From assembly GCA_029942065.1 (NCBI GenBank), contig JAPYTY010000028.1:1-13876 (forward strand): DNA of 13,876 nucleotides, in the 5' to 3' direction. A program made the position numbers and the translations under genes. Shown one piece after another: positions 6,664 through 13,876 of this stretch. Below the pieces are notes generated by a model. It did not search any database, was not told where the DNA came from, and saw only the letters and a program-made list of their open reading frames with translations. The DNA comes from Acidobacteriota bacterium (GTDB taxonomy: Bacteria; Acidobacteriota; UBA6911; RPQK01; JADFOI01). Within the stretch, counting starts at the first letter, position 1. Each line of letters opens with the position of its first letter.

Positions 6664-7641
6664 ATGAAGTCGATCCTGGTCACCGGAGGTGCCGGCTACA
6701 TCGGCAGCCATGCCGTTCGTGAACTGGCGCGCAGCGGCTATCGTCCCATCAGTCTTGACAACCTCAGCAAGGGACATGAAAAGGCGGTCCTAGATGGGGA
6801 TTTCATCCGTGGCGAGTTAGCGGACGAGGAGTTGCTGGAATCAATCTTCCAGGAAAATTCGGTGGATGCGGTGATGCACTTCGCCGCCCTCTGTGAGGTG
6901 GGAGAGTCGGTCGAGAATCCTCGCCTGTACTATGAGCAGAACGTGGTGAATACATTGACCCTCCTGCGAGTCATGCTTCGCCACGACGTCGGGAAATTCA
7001 TCCTATCTTCCACCTGCGCCACCTATGGAGATCCCCAACGAATCCCGATAGATGAGATTCATCCGCTCCAGCCCCTGAACCCCTACGGAGAAAGCAAGCT
7101 GATGGTCGAGAGGGTGCTCAGGGAATATGATAGAGCTTACGGGCTGAGCTTTGTCTCTTTGCGCTACTTCAACGCAGCGGGAGCCAGCCTGGACGCTCGG
7201 TTGGGAGAGTCCCATGATCCCGAGACTCATCTGATTCCCCGGATCTTGAAGGTGGCGACGGGCGAGTTGGAGAATCTACAGGTGTTCGGCGACGATTACC
7301 CTACGCCCGATGGGACTTGTGTTCGGGACTATATTCATGTCCTGGATCTGGCGTCCGGGCATGTTGCGGCTTATCAGTGGTTGTGTGAGGGGCGAGACAG
7401 CGAGGTGTTCAACCTGGGGACAGGGCAGGGATACAGCGTCATGGAACTGGTCGAGGCCGCCCGGAACCATACCGACCGGGAGATTCCGCTGGAGGTCTCG
7501 GATCGCCGGCCGGGAGATCCTTCCCATCTGGTGGCCGACCCGGGTAAGGCCCATCAGATGCTGAAGTGGGAGCCGGAACATTCGAGTGTAGAGACCATAC
7601 TTTCGACGGCCTGGAAGTGGGAGCAGAACAGGAGATACTGA
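6664..7641 (+). CDS. galE: UDP-glucose 4-epimerase
   Basis: This 325-residue short-chain dehydrogenase-family enzyme interconverts UDP-glucose and UDP-galactose with tightly bound NAD+. It serves galactose metabolism and supplies galactose units for lipopolysaccharide or exopolysaccharide. The Rossmann glycine motif GGAGYIGSH lies at 8-16. The active site shows SSTCATYG (115-122) and the catalytic pair Tyr141 and Lys145 in NPYGESK. The GalE-type LRYFNAAGA substrate motif and the later CVRDYIHVLDLA segment are intact. Length is typical. The start is 23 nt after the membrane-protein gene, with only a weak ribosome-binding site. A UDP-glucuronate decarboxylase gene follows after 192 nt of repeats, which suggests a nucleotide-sugar locus. 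Some relatives also act on UDP-N-acetyl sugars, and that specificity cannot be settled here. Confidence 0.93.
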   Translation: MKSILVTGGAGYIGSHAVRELARSGYRPISLDNLSKGHEKAVLDGDFIRGELADEELLESIFQENSVDAVMHFAALCEVGESVENPRLYYEQNVVNTLTLLRVMLRHDVGKFILSSTCATYGDPQRIPIDEIHPLQPLNPYGESKLMVERVLREYDRAYGLSFVSLRYFNAAGASLDARLGESHDPETHLIPRILKVATGELENLQVFGDDYPTPDGTCVRDYIHVLDLASGHVAAYQWLCEGRDSEVFNLGTGQGYSVMELVEAARNHTDREIPLEVSDRRPGDPSHLVADPGKAHQMLKWEPEHSSVETILSTAWKWEQNRRY

Positions 7642-7647
7642 GTAAGA

Positions 7648-7661
7648 AGGAGTCAGGAGAA
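7648..7661. repeat. Two heptamer units after galE
   Basis: aggagtc and aggagaa are adjacent 7-bp units, close to the aggagcc units at 5849-5862. They start 6 nt past the galE stop and run directly into the hairpin cluster at 7662. Confidence 0.4.
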
Positions 7662-7705
7662 GCGTGCTTCGCACGCGGAGAAACGCTTCGCTGATGCTCC
7701 GCGTG
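7662..7705. repeat. Overlapping palindromes in the galE downstream region
   Basis: gcgtgc (7662-7667) and gcacgc (7671-7676) form a 6-bp stem with a 3-nt loop. The overlapping cacgcggag (7672-7680) and ctccgcgtg (7697-7705) form a perfect 9-bp stem. The two stems share 7672-7676, so they are mutually exclusive. The layout resembles REP-type extragenic palindromes. No other copy is visible in this window. Confidence 0.5.
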
Positions 7706-7712
7706 GAGAACC

Positions 7713-7740
7713 GTCCGGTTTTAATTTCCGGACTGTTTTC
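7713..7740 (+). terminator. Weak intrinsic terminator candidate after galE
   Basis: gtccgg (7713-7718) pairs with ccggac (7728-7733) around a 9-nt A/T loop and is followed by tgttttc. The stem is only 6 bp and the T-tract is interrupted, so any termination would be partial. It lies about 70 nt past the galE stop. Confidence 0.35.
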
Positions 7741-7796
7741 GGATTTTCGGGCAGGGTTCGAGTTTTACGTGGAACGTGGAACCTGGAACTTGGAAC
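7734..7796. repeat. Heptamer array before the UDP-xylose synthase gene
   Basis: Nine 7-bp units run in register from 7734, the last four being gtggaac, gtggaac, ctggaac, ttggaac (7769-7796). The upstream part contains cagggttcgagtttt (7752-7766), which matches 14 of 15 bases with 5890-5904. That links this array to the one near uvrB. It ends 37 nt before the ATG of the next gene. Confidence 0.65.
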
Positions 7797-7833
7797 GCGC
7801 TGGTCGAAGACCCGCGGCATTTTGGGGAACCTT

Positions 7834-8766
7834 ATGAGAATACTTGTGACCGGAGGGGCGGGATTTATCGGCAGCCATTTATGTTTATCCTTGCTGGGGC
7901 AGGGACATGAAGTGTTGTGCCTGGATAATCTGTATTCAGGATCCAAGTGTAATATTCAACCTTTTTTAGATCATCCCAGTTTCGAGTTGATCCGACATGA
8001 CATCGTCGAACCTATTCTCCTGGAAGTCGAGCAGATCTATAATTTGGCTTGTCCCGCCTCGCCCGTTCACTACCAGTACAATCCTGTTAAGACGGTTAAA
8101 ACCAATGTTATGGGTACTATCAACATGCTGGGTATGGCCAAGCGGGTCCGGGCTCGAATTCTTCAGGCCAGTACCTCCGAGGTTTACGGAGATCCCCAGG
8201 TGCAGCCTCAAACGGAAAAGTACTGGGGCAACGTCAATCCCATTGGATTGCGCAGTTGCTATGACGAAGGAAAGCGGGTCGCCGAAACCCTGATGATGGA
8301 TTATCATCGCCAGAATCAGGTGGATATTCGAATTGCGCGGATCTTCAATACCTATGGACCGCAAATGTCGATAGACGACGGTCGGGTGGTCAGTAATCTC
8401 ATCGTCCAGGCTCTTCGCGGGGGTCCTCTGACCATCTATGGAGAGGGGGCTCAAACCCGCTCCTTTTGTTATGTCTCCGATATGGTGGGAGCACTGGAGC
8501 AGTTGATGGCCTGTGAAGGGGTTCACCGTCCCATCAATCTGGGAAACCCGGTGGAATCGACGATTCTATCCCTGGCGGAACAGATTCGGGAGGCAACGGG
8601 AAGCCGGTCGGAGATCCGTTTTGACCCTCTCCCTCAGGATGACCCGACGCGACGCAACCCCGATATTTCTGAGGCTCGTCGGTTGTTGGGATGGGAACCG
8701 GAGGTGGACCTGGAGGAAGGGTTACGCTGGACGATCGAGTATTTCGAAAAACTCCTGCGGGAGTGA
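7834..8766 (+). CDS. UDP-glucuronate decarboxylase (UDP-xylose synthase)
   Basis: This 310-residue NAD-dependent enzyme converts UDP-glucuronate to UDP-xylose and CO2, giving pentose units for surface polysaccharide. It is an extended short-chain dehydrogenase: GGAGFIGSH (7-15) binds NAD+. The diagnostic decarboxylase segments are present: NLACPASPVHYQYNP (70-84), STSEVYGDP (113-121) with Glu116, and GLRSCYDEGKR (138-148) with catalytic Tyr143 and Lys147. The ARIFNTYGP motif follows. These distinguish it from GalE and from dTDP-glucose dehydratases. I chose the ATG at 7834, preceded by TGGGGAA. A TTG 12 nt upstream is in frame but would place the ribosome site inside the gene. It shares the Rossmann design with galE upstream and is a distant paralogue. 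UDP-glucuronate must be made elsewhere, because no UDP-glucose dehydrogenase gene is in the window. Confidence 0.92.
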   Translation: MRILVTGGAGFIGSHLCLSLLGQGHEVLCLDNLYSGSKCNIQPFLDHPSFELIRHDIVEPILLEVEQIYNLACPASPVHYQYNPVKTVKTNVMGTINMLGMAKRVRARILQASTSEVYGDPQVQPQTEKYWGNVNPIGLRSCYDEGKRVAETLMMDYHRQNQVDIRIARIFNTYGPQMSIDDGRVVSNLIVQALRGGPLTIYGEGAQTRSFCYVSDMVGALEQLMACEGVHRPINLGNPVESTILSLAEQIREATGSRSEIRFDPLPQDDPTRRNPDISEARRLLGWEPEVDLEEGLRWTIEYFEKLLRE

Positions 8767-8874
8767 CGGGGAAGGCCCCAAGGGAGTCCAGTTTTTTGGG
8801 CTACCTGGATTATCCGGGTTGAAAACCCTTGCCCTGATGAGGCGCAGTGTTTAGGCTGTTAGTGGGGGTATGAA

Positions 8875-9231
8875 ATGCTAGCGTCGTATATTCCGATTTT
8901 GATTTTTATTGTAATTGCATTGTCCCTTCCCATTGTGGGCCTGGCGGTGGGTTGGCTGGTTCGTCCCAGCAAGCCGAATGCCACCAAGTTGATGCCCTAC
9001 GAATGTGGAGTAGATCCGGAGAGCGATTCTCGGGACCGGTTTTCGGTCCGTTTTTATATCATTGCAATCCTTTTTGTGGTGTTTGATGTAGAGACAATAT
9101 TTCTCTTTCCCTGGGCGATCATTTATAACCAGTTGCCCATTTTCCTTTTTATTGAAATGGTGGTGTTCTTGGGGATTTTGATTGTGGGCTATTTTTACGT
9201 GTGGAAAAAGGGTGCGTTGGAATGGGTTTAA
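8875..9231 (+). CDS. nuoA: NADH-quinone oxidoreductase subunit A
   Basis: This 118-residue subunit belongs to the membrane arm of complex I, next to the quinone site. Three hydrophobic helices are visible (about 4-28, 60-80, 88-110). The conserved loop carries YECG (42-45), whose cysteine is the family hallmark, and FDVE (70-73) at the second helix. GGGGG (8864-8868) lies about 6 nt before the ATG. It is the first gene of the nuo operon. The 108-nt upstream gap shows a small hairpin at 8816-8828 and a poor promoter candidate (TTGCCC at 8829, then TAGGCT at 8852), so the operon promoter is not firmly located. Its end overlaps the nuoB start by 10 bp. Confidence 0.95.
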   Translation: MLASYIPILIFIVIALSLPIVGLAVGWLVRPSKPNATKLMPYECGVDPESDSRDRFSVRFYIIAILFVVFDVETIFLFPWAIIYNQLPIFLFIEMVVFLGILIVGYFYVWKKGALEWV

Positions 9232-9722
9232 TTGAAAATCGAATGCACGAAAACATTGTGACGACGACCGTTGATTCGGTCTTTAACTGGGCCAGAAAAT
9301 CATCGCTCTGGCCCATGACATTTGGATTGGCCTGTTGTGCGATTGAGATGATGGCGGCCGGAGCCTCCCGATTCGACATGGATCGGTTTGGTGCAGGAAT
9401 TTTCCGTCCCTCCCCCAGGCAGTCTGATTTGATCATCATCGCCGGGACGGTCACCCTCAAGATGGGTGAGGTGATTCAGCGTCTCTATCATCAGATGCCG
9501 GATCCCAAGTGGGTCATTTCCATGGGCGCCTGTTCCAGTGCGGGGGGGCCCTTTGACACCTATTCGACGCTTCAAGGGGTCGATAAGGTCATTCCAGTGG
9601 ATGTGTATATTCCTGGATGTCCGCCCCGTCCGGAGGCACTGCTCTACGGCTTGATGCGACTGCAGGACAAGATCGATCTAATGACTATTGCTAGAACGGA
9701 TGAGCAGAGTCAGGCGAGTTAA
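9222..9722 (+). CDS. nuoB: NADH-quinone oxidoreductase subunit B
   Basis: This 166-residue subunit of the peripheral arm holds cluster N2, the final [4Fe-4S] centre that reduces quinone. The four ligand positions are intact: the tandem Cys38-Cys39 in LACCAIEMM, Cys104 in MGACSSAGGPF and Cys133 in PGCPPRPEAL. The start is the ATG at 9222, which gives the usual MGLIEN-type N-terminus, has AAGGGTG upstream and overlaps nuoA by 10 bp. An in-frame GTG at 9201 would add seven residues and is less likely. The C-terminal tail (RTDEQSQAS) is short and polar. nuoC follows after 47 nt. Confidence 0.96.
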   Translation: MGLIENRMHENIVTTTVDSVFNWARKSSLWPMTFGLACCAIEMMAAGASRFDMDRFGAGIFRPSPRQSDLIIIAGTVTLKMGEVIQRLYHQMPDPKWVISMGACSSAGGPFDTYSTLQGVDKVIPVDVYIPGCPPRPEALLYGLMRLQDKIDLMTIARTDEQSQAS

Positions 9723-9769
9723 CCGGTTCGAACGATGCACCAGGACGGACCATTGTATCGTAGGGTGAA

Positions 9770-10537
9770 ATGAGCAAAGAGGATAAAACTCAACCGCCTT
9801 CGGAATCAGGAGGCGAGAAATCTCAAGAGTCGGATAGTCCGGAGTCTCAGCCCTCCAGCCAGGCAGGTGAGTCTCAGGAGAAGAAGGCGAAGTCTTCTGC
9901 CAAGCCTGCTGAAGCTGCCAAATCTGCTAAAACTGCCAAGCCCAGCTCATCCGCTGCCGCCAAAGAGAAAACCGACAAACCTCCAGCCAAGCCGGCCAGG
10001 CCAGCCAAGAAGAAAGCCCCCACTTATGAGGATCTGGTCGACGATCCACTCCTGGAAAGTCTGCAAAAGAAGTTTTCCGAGGGCATTCTTTCGGGACAAT
10101 CCTTCCTGGATCAGGCGACCTACACGATTTCGCTGGAGGTGTTGCATGACGTTCTGCTCCACCTTCGTGATGATGCTGATTCTGATTATGACTACCTGAT
10201 TGACCTCACGGCGCTTGACTACCTGGGCGATGAGAAACGCTTTTGCGTGGTCTATCATCTCTATTCTCACCAGAAGAAGACCTTGATTCGGCTCAGGTGT
10301 GCCGTGGCGGAAGGGGAGTCCGTTCCCTCCGCAACCAGCGTCTGGAGGACTGCGGACTGGATGGAGCGGGAAGTCTTTGATCTTTTTGGAATTGACTTTT
10401 CGGGTCATCCTGACTTGAAACGCATCCTTTTGCCAGACGACTGGCACGGTTATCCACTGCGCAAGGACTATGACATCAAGTTGCAGGATCAGGTCTGGAT
10501 CAAAGAACACTTGCAAATCCGAAAGACTCCGGAATGA
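9770..10537 (+). CDS. nuoC: NADH-quinone oxidoreductase subunit C with Lys/Ala/Pro-rich N-terminal extension
   Basis: NuoC is the 30-kDa-type subunit of the complex I peripheral arm, packing against NuoD near the quinone site. The conserved domain occupies about 86-240, with the family signature ERevFDLFGIDFSGHPDLKR (199-218) and the closing YPLRKDY (228-234). Residues 1-84 are unlike the family core: a Ser/Glu/Gln-rich start (1-40), then Lys/Ala/Ser/Pro-rich, histone H1-like sequence such as KPAEAAKSAKTAKPSSSAAA. This part is probably disordered and very basic after residue 38. The stretch remains open and in frame, with a ribosome-binding site (TAGGGTGA) directly before the ATG, so a false long start is unlikely. 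It ends in an ATGA overlap with nuoD. E. coli has nuoC fused to nuoD; here they are separate. Confidence 0.93.
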   Translation: MSKEDKTQPPSESGGEKSQESDSPESQPSSQAGESQEKKAKSSAKPAEAAKSAKTAKPSSSAAAKEKTDKPPAKPARPAKKKAPTYEDLVDDPLLESLQKKFSEGILSGQSFLDQATYTISLEVLHDVLLHLRDDADSDYDYLIDLTALDYLGDEKRFCVVYHLYSHQKKTLIRLRCAVAEGESVPSATSVWRTADWMEREVFDLFGIDFSGHPDLKRILLPDDWHGYPLRKDYDIKLQDQVWIKEHLQIRKTPE

Positions 10538-11655
10538 ACACGTTAGAAGAATCCACGGTTCTTGATACCAAAGTACTCGAGATGAACATGGGGCCCCAGC
10601 ACCCATCGACTCACGGGGTGCTGCGGGTGAAGTTGAAACTGGACGGCGAGAAAGTCGTGGATGCCGAGTGCATCATCGGCTACCTGCATCGAGGCATCGA
10701 GAAAATCAGCGAGAATCGTTCCTACATCGAGTGCGTTCCCTATTACGATCGCACCGACTACATCGCCGCTGTGGCCAATGTCTACGGCTTCCTTCTGGGA
10801 GTGGAAAAGATGATGGGGATCGAGGTTCCGGAGCGAGGCCGCTACATCCGGATCATGATGGTGGAGTTCAATCGCATCGCGAGCCATCTTCTGTGGCTGG
10901 CGACTCATGCCATCGATATCGGGGCCATGACGGTGTTTCTGTATTGCTTCCGGGAGCGGGAAGAGATCCTCAAGCTGTTTGAGGCCCTTTTCGGTGCACG
11001 ATTGACCACCCATGCTTTTCGTGTGGGGGGGTTGTGGAAAGATCTGCCTCCTGGCTTTGAGCAGGCGGCGCACAAGTTTCTCGATGAGTTTCCGGCCCGG
11101 GTCGACGAGTACGAGCAGTTGCTCACTCACAATCGCATCTGGCTGGCCCGGACCAAGGGAATCGGAGTGATTTCCGGAAAAGAAGCCATCCAGTGGGGTT
11201 TGACGGGACCTCCACTCCGAGGCTCGGGAGTGGATTATGATTTGCGGAAGGCCCGTCCCTACGGAGGCTATGAGGAGTTCGAGTTCGACGTGCCTCTCGG
11301 AGAGAACGGCGACACCTACGATCGTTATGTAGCCCGTATCGAGGAGATGCGTCAAAGCCGACTCATCATTCAGCAGGTACTGAAACGGTTACCCGGTGGT
11401 CCCGTGCGAGGGAAGGCACCGAAGATCGTCAAGCCGCCAGCGGGAGAATACTATTCAGGAACCGAAAGTCCTCGCGGAGAACTGGGTTACTACATCGTCA
11501 GCGACGGTTCGGCACAGCCCTTCCGAGTGAAGATACGTCCTCCCACCTTTATCGGCCTGCAGGCCCTGCGGAGGCTGGTGAAAGGCCATCTCATGGCGGA
11601 TGTTATTGCCATTATCGGAACCCTGGACATCGTCCTGGGTGAGGTGGATCGATGA
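10534..11655 (+). CDS. nuoD: NADH-quinone oxidoreductase subunit D
   Basis: This 373-residue 49-kDa-type subunit lines the quinone-binding cavity together with NuoB and is related to the large subunit of [NiFe] hydrogenases. The conserved MGPQHPSTHG (19-28) carries the cavity histidine loop, followed by YLHRGIEK (50-57) and YYDRTDY (70-76). The C-terminal segment DIVLGEVDR is the normal family end. The length is slightly shorter than the common 380-420 because the N-terminus is short. The ATG overlaps the nuoC stop (ATGA), so translation is probably coupled. Directly after it, nuoH also starts in an ATGA overlap, leaving no room for the nuoE, nuoF and nuoG genes that often follow. Confidence 0.97.
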   Translation: MNTLEESTVLDTKVLEMNMGPQHPSTHGVLRVKLKLDGEKVVDAECIIGYLHRGIEKISENRSYIECVPYYDRTDYIAAVANVYGFLLGVEKMMGIEVPERGRYIRIMMVEFNRIASHLLWLATHAIDIGAMTVFLYCFREREEILKLFEALFGARLTTHAFRVGGLWKDLPPGFEQAAHKFLDEFPARVDEYEQLLTHNRIWLARTKGIGVISGKEAIQWGLTGPPLRGSGVDYDLRKARPYGGYEEFEFDVPLGENGDTYDRYVARIEEMRQSRLIIQQVLKRLPGGPVRGKAPKIVKPPAGEYYSGTESPRGELGYYIVSDGSAQPFRVKIRPPTFIGLQALRRLVKGHLMADVIAIIGTLDIVLGEVDR

Positions 11656-12746
11656 TCGAAAACTTGATCATCTATTTCCTGATTCCGTTTATCAAGATCG
11701 GTGCCATTGTCCTGATTTTATCGGGAGCAATTGCTTATCTGACTCTACTGGAACGAAAACTCATCGCCCATATTCAGGTTCGGTTGGGGCCCATGCGGGT
11801 GGGATGGCACGGCCTTCTGCAGCCGATTGCCGATGGTCTCAAATTTGTCCTCAAGGAGGACATCGTGCCCTCCAAGGCGGATGCGCTGATCTTTACCCTT
11901 GCACCCATGATTTCTCTTATTCCGGCCTTCGTCGTTTTTTCCGTGGTGCCGTTTGGTCCTCCTGGGATGTTCGAAGGGCTGCTCCGCGGTATTCTGAGCC
12001 GGTTTCTGGAATCGGCCAGTGTGGAGAGGATCGTCTCTAACCCGATCGCTTCCGGAGGCTTCGTTACCGATATCAATATCGCCGTCCTGTTTGTCCTGTC
12101 GGTTTCCTCGGTCGGAATTCTGGGAGTCATCCTGGGGGGATGGGCTTCCAATAGCAAGTATCCGCTGCTGGGGGCACTGCGATCCTCGGCCCAGATGGTG
12201 AGCTATGAGGTCGCCATGGGGTTTGCCATAATCAGCGTCCTTTTGTATGCCGGCTCTCTGAGTCTGGTGGAGATCGTACAACAGCAGCAGGCGGGCGGAT
12301 GGTGGTATTTCTTCATCCAACCGGTGGCTTTTTTTCTGCTTCTGGTTTGTGGCATGGCGGAAACCAACCGTCTCCCCTTTGATCTTCCGGAGGCGGAAAC
12401 CGAGCTGGTTGGAGGGTTTCATACCGAATATAGCGGGTTTCGATTTTCCCTTTTCTTTCTGGCCGAATACGCCAATATGATCACGGTATCGGCGTTAGCC
12501 GTCACCCTTTTCTGGGGCGGCTGGCTTCCCCCTTTCCCGAATGTTCCCTGGTTGGGATTTTTGGGCATCATTCCTCCGGTCGCCTGGTTCCTGATCAAAG
12601 TATTCTTGATTTTATACCTTTTCATCTGGGTGCGGGGAACCTTGCCTCGCTTCCGCTTTGACCAGCTCATGAACTATGGATGGAAGGTGTTTTTACCCAT
12701 CGCACTGGGCCACGTGATTCTGTACGCAGCCATTTTGGCGATATGA
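11652..12746 (+). CDS. nuoH: NADH-quinone oxidoreductase subunit H
   Basis: NuoH is the membrane subunit that anchors the peripheral arm and forms part of the quinone entry channel. The 364-residue protein has about eight transmembrane helices. Signature segments are LLERKLIAHIQVRLGP (32-47), GWHGLLQPIADGLKF (51-65), the acidic loop LPFDLPEAE (241-249) and GGFHTEYSG (254-262). It is about 40 residues longer than E. coli NuoH. The difference comes mainly from a loop at about 101-138 between helices two and three (PFGPPGMFEGLLRGILSR and onward), expected on the periplasmic side. The ATG overlaps the nuoD stop and GAGGTGG serves as ribosome site. The end overlaps nuoI by ATGA. Confidence 0.96.
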   Translation: MIENLIIYFLIPFIKIGAIVLILSGAIAYLTLLERKLIAHIQVRLGPMRVGWHGLLQPIADGLKFVLKEDIVPSKADALIFTLAPMISLIPAFVVFSVVPFGPPGMFEGLLRGILSRFLESASVERIVSNPIASGGFVTDINIAVLFVLSVSSVGILGVILGGWASNSKYPLLGALRSSAQMVSYEVAMGFAIISVLLYAGSLSLVEIVQQQQAGGWWYFFIQPVAFFLLLVCGMAETNRLPFDLPEAETELVGGFHTEYSGFRFSLFFLAEYANMITVSALAVTLFWGGWLPPFPNVPWLGFLGIIPPVAWFLIKVFLILYLFIWVRGTLPRFRFDQLMNYGWKVFLPIALGHVILYAAILAI

Positions 12747-13216
12747 GCAACACGATGAATTTTCTGAAGCGAATCTTTTTGGTGGATATTCTCAAAGGGC
12801 TGGCGGTGACCTTCCGCTATACATTTAAGAGTGTCTATACCGAGCAGTATCCCAAGGAGAAGCCGAAACTGGCGGAAAGATACAAGGGGGCGCCGCGCCT
12901 GAACAATGATCCCGAGACAGGAGAAACTCTTTGTATCGCCTGTGATCTCTGCGCCCAGATTTGCCCCGAAGATCTTATTGTGGTGGGTTCTCAGCGCGAT
13001 CCGGAAAGCCGGAAAAAGGTGCTCACACACTATACGTTTGATACCTCGCGCTGTCTTTTTTGTGGGTTATGTCAGGAAGTGTGTCCCACCAACGCCATCG
13101 AATTGACTCAAGATTTTGAATTGGCGACCTACAGCCGCAGTTCCATGCTCTGGGACCGGGAGCGCTTGGAAAAGGGATGGGATCGAATCGAATTTGGCAA
13201 GAATTACCATAAATGA
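12743..13216 (+). CDS. nuoI: NADH-quinone oxidoreductase subunit I
   Basis: This 157-residue ferredoxin-like subunit carries two [4Fe-4S] clusters (N6a and N6b) passing electrons toward cluster N2. Both binding motifs are complete: Cys64, 67, 70 and 74 (CIACDLCAQICPE) and Cys104, 107, 110 and 114 (CLFCGLCQEVCPT). The N-terminal helix (MNFLKRIFLVDILKGLAVTF) is the usual membrane-facing segment. The ATG at 12743 sits in an ATGA overlap with nuoH and is preferred over a longer frame starting at 12680 inside nuoH. With no NuoG or NuoF gene nearby, NuoI is the first redox subunit encoded here on the electron path. A 113-nt repeat-bearing gap separates it from nuoJ. Confidence 0.96.
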   Translation: MSNTMNFLKRIFLVDILKGLAVTFRYTFKSVYTEQYPKEKPKLAERYKGAPRLNNDPETGETLCIACDLCAQICPEDLIVVGSQRDPESRKKVLTHYTFDTSRCLFCGLCQEVCPTNAIELTQDFELATYSRSSMLWDRERLEKGWDRIEFGKNYHK

Positions 13217-13219
13217 TCG

Positions 13220-13323
13220 TTTCAAATTTCTTGTTTCAAGTTTCAGGTTGGGCCAAATGCCGGTGGGTTAACGCTCAACGTAGAACTTAAGAACATGAAA
13301 CTTGAAACTTGAAACTTTAAAAC
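13220..13323. repeat. Facing inverted heptamer arrays between nuoI and nuoJ
   Basis: The left array has four units in register: tttcaaa, tttcttg, tttcaag, tttcagg (13220-13247). The right array has tgaaact three times (13296-13316), flanked by aagaaca and ttaaaac. The two are reverse complements; gtttcaagtttca (13233-13245) matches the right side perfectly. The mRNA could fold into a long A/U-rich hairpin with a loop of about 45-50 nt. It starts 3 nt after the nuoI stop and ends 6 nt before the nuoJ ATG, in an otherwise tightly packed operon. Confidence 0.75.
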
Positions 13324-13329
13324 GTAAGC

Positions 13330-13842
<513 letters not shown>

Positions 13843-13847
13843 TCAGT

Positions 13848-13876
13848 ATGGTGGAAACTGGGCACTATCTGGTTCT
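13848..13876 (+). CDS. nuoK: NADH-quinone oxidoreductase subunit K, 5' end only
   Basis: The ATG at 13848 opens a frame that reads MVETGHYLV before the window ends. The position directly after nuoJ, the 5-nt spacing, the AAGGAG about 11 nt upstream and the family-like N-terminus support nuoK, a three-helix membrane-arm subunit. Too little is present to test conserved residues. The rest of the operon (nuoL, nuoM, nuoN) is presumably beyond the window. Confidence 0.7.

Noticed and set aside
7822..7833. TTG start for the UDP-xylose synthase gene
   Set aside because: It would place the GGGGA ribosome-binding sequence inside the coding region, and the Rossmann N-terminus normally begins MRILVTGG.
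8781..8802. T-run near 8791 as terminator of the UDP-xylose synthase gene
   Set aside because: The T-run lies in the loop of the only local stem (agtcca with tgggct) and does not follow a stem.
9201..9221. Upstream GTG start for nuoB
   Set aside because: It would add seven residues and overlap nuoA by 31 bp; the ATG at 9222 has a proper ribosome site and a family-like N-terminus.
10543..11355. 270-codon minus-strand frame opposite nuoD
   Set aside because: The codon pattern mirrors the conserved nuoD frame and there are no supporting motifs.
13220..13323. Possible CRISPR array
   Set aside because: The units are 7 bp with no unique spacers; they are short tandem repeats.

Overview
The window reads as a chromosomal segment of a Gram-negative bacterium with moderately high GC content (mid-50s % by eye). 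The evidence is a secreted, LysM-bearing lytic transglycosylase, which implies a periplasm, and a proton-pumping complex I operon. A short four-cysteine gene and the style of the nuo cluster remind me of Acidobacteriota. That placement is a weak inference; nothing in the window fixes the phylum. I see no phage, transposase, CRISPR, rRNA or tRNA genes.

Left part, minus strand (88-5817): uvrB, aroA and aroK run in that order of transcription, followed by a membrane-targeted lytic transglycosylase with two C-terminal LysM domains. uvrB and aroA are only 8 nt apart and probably cotranscribed. The aroA-aroK gap holds a 115-bp element with 22-bp perfect terminal inverted repeats; its right arm forms the end of aroA, including the stop codon. 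An exact TATAAT box sits just upstream of uvrB inside a CTGTC-N8-GACAG dyad, a candidate damage-response operator.

Middle part, plus strand (5966-8766): a 30-residue CxxC...CxxC mini-protein gene, a short structured region, a small single-pass membrane protein, galE (UDP-glucose 4-epimerase) and a UDP-glucuronate decarboxylase gene. The last two are nucleotide-sugar enzymes feeding envelope polysaccharide synthesis. The spaces between these genes are packed with degenerate tandem repeats of exact 7-bp period, while the space beside the transglycosylase carries 8-bp-period repeats.

Right part, plus strand (8875 to the window end): nuoA-B-C-D-H-I-J and the first codons of nuoK, encoding the quinone-binding and membrane arms of complex I (NADH:quinone oxidoreductase family). 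nuoD overlaps nuoH by an ATGA, so the NADH-input genes nuoE, nuoF and nuoG are absent from their usual place. NuoC has an unusual Lys/Ala/Ser/Pro-rich N-terminal extension of about 80 residues. The nuoI-nuoJ gap contains facing inverted heptamer arrays that could fold in the operon mRNA.

None of the protein-coding genes is a clearly new system. The most unusual material is intergenic: several period-7 and period-8 repeat arrays, the 22-bp inverted-repeat element, the mini-protein with its adjacent fold, and the uvrB operator-like dyad.
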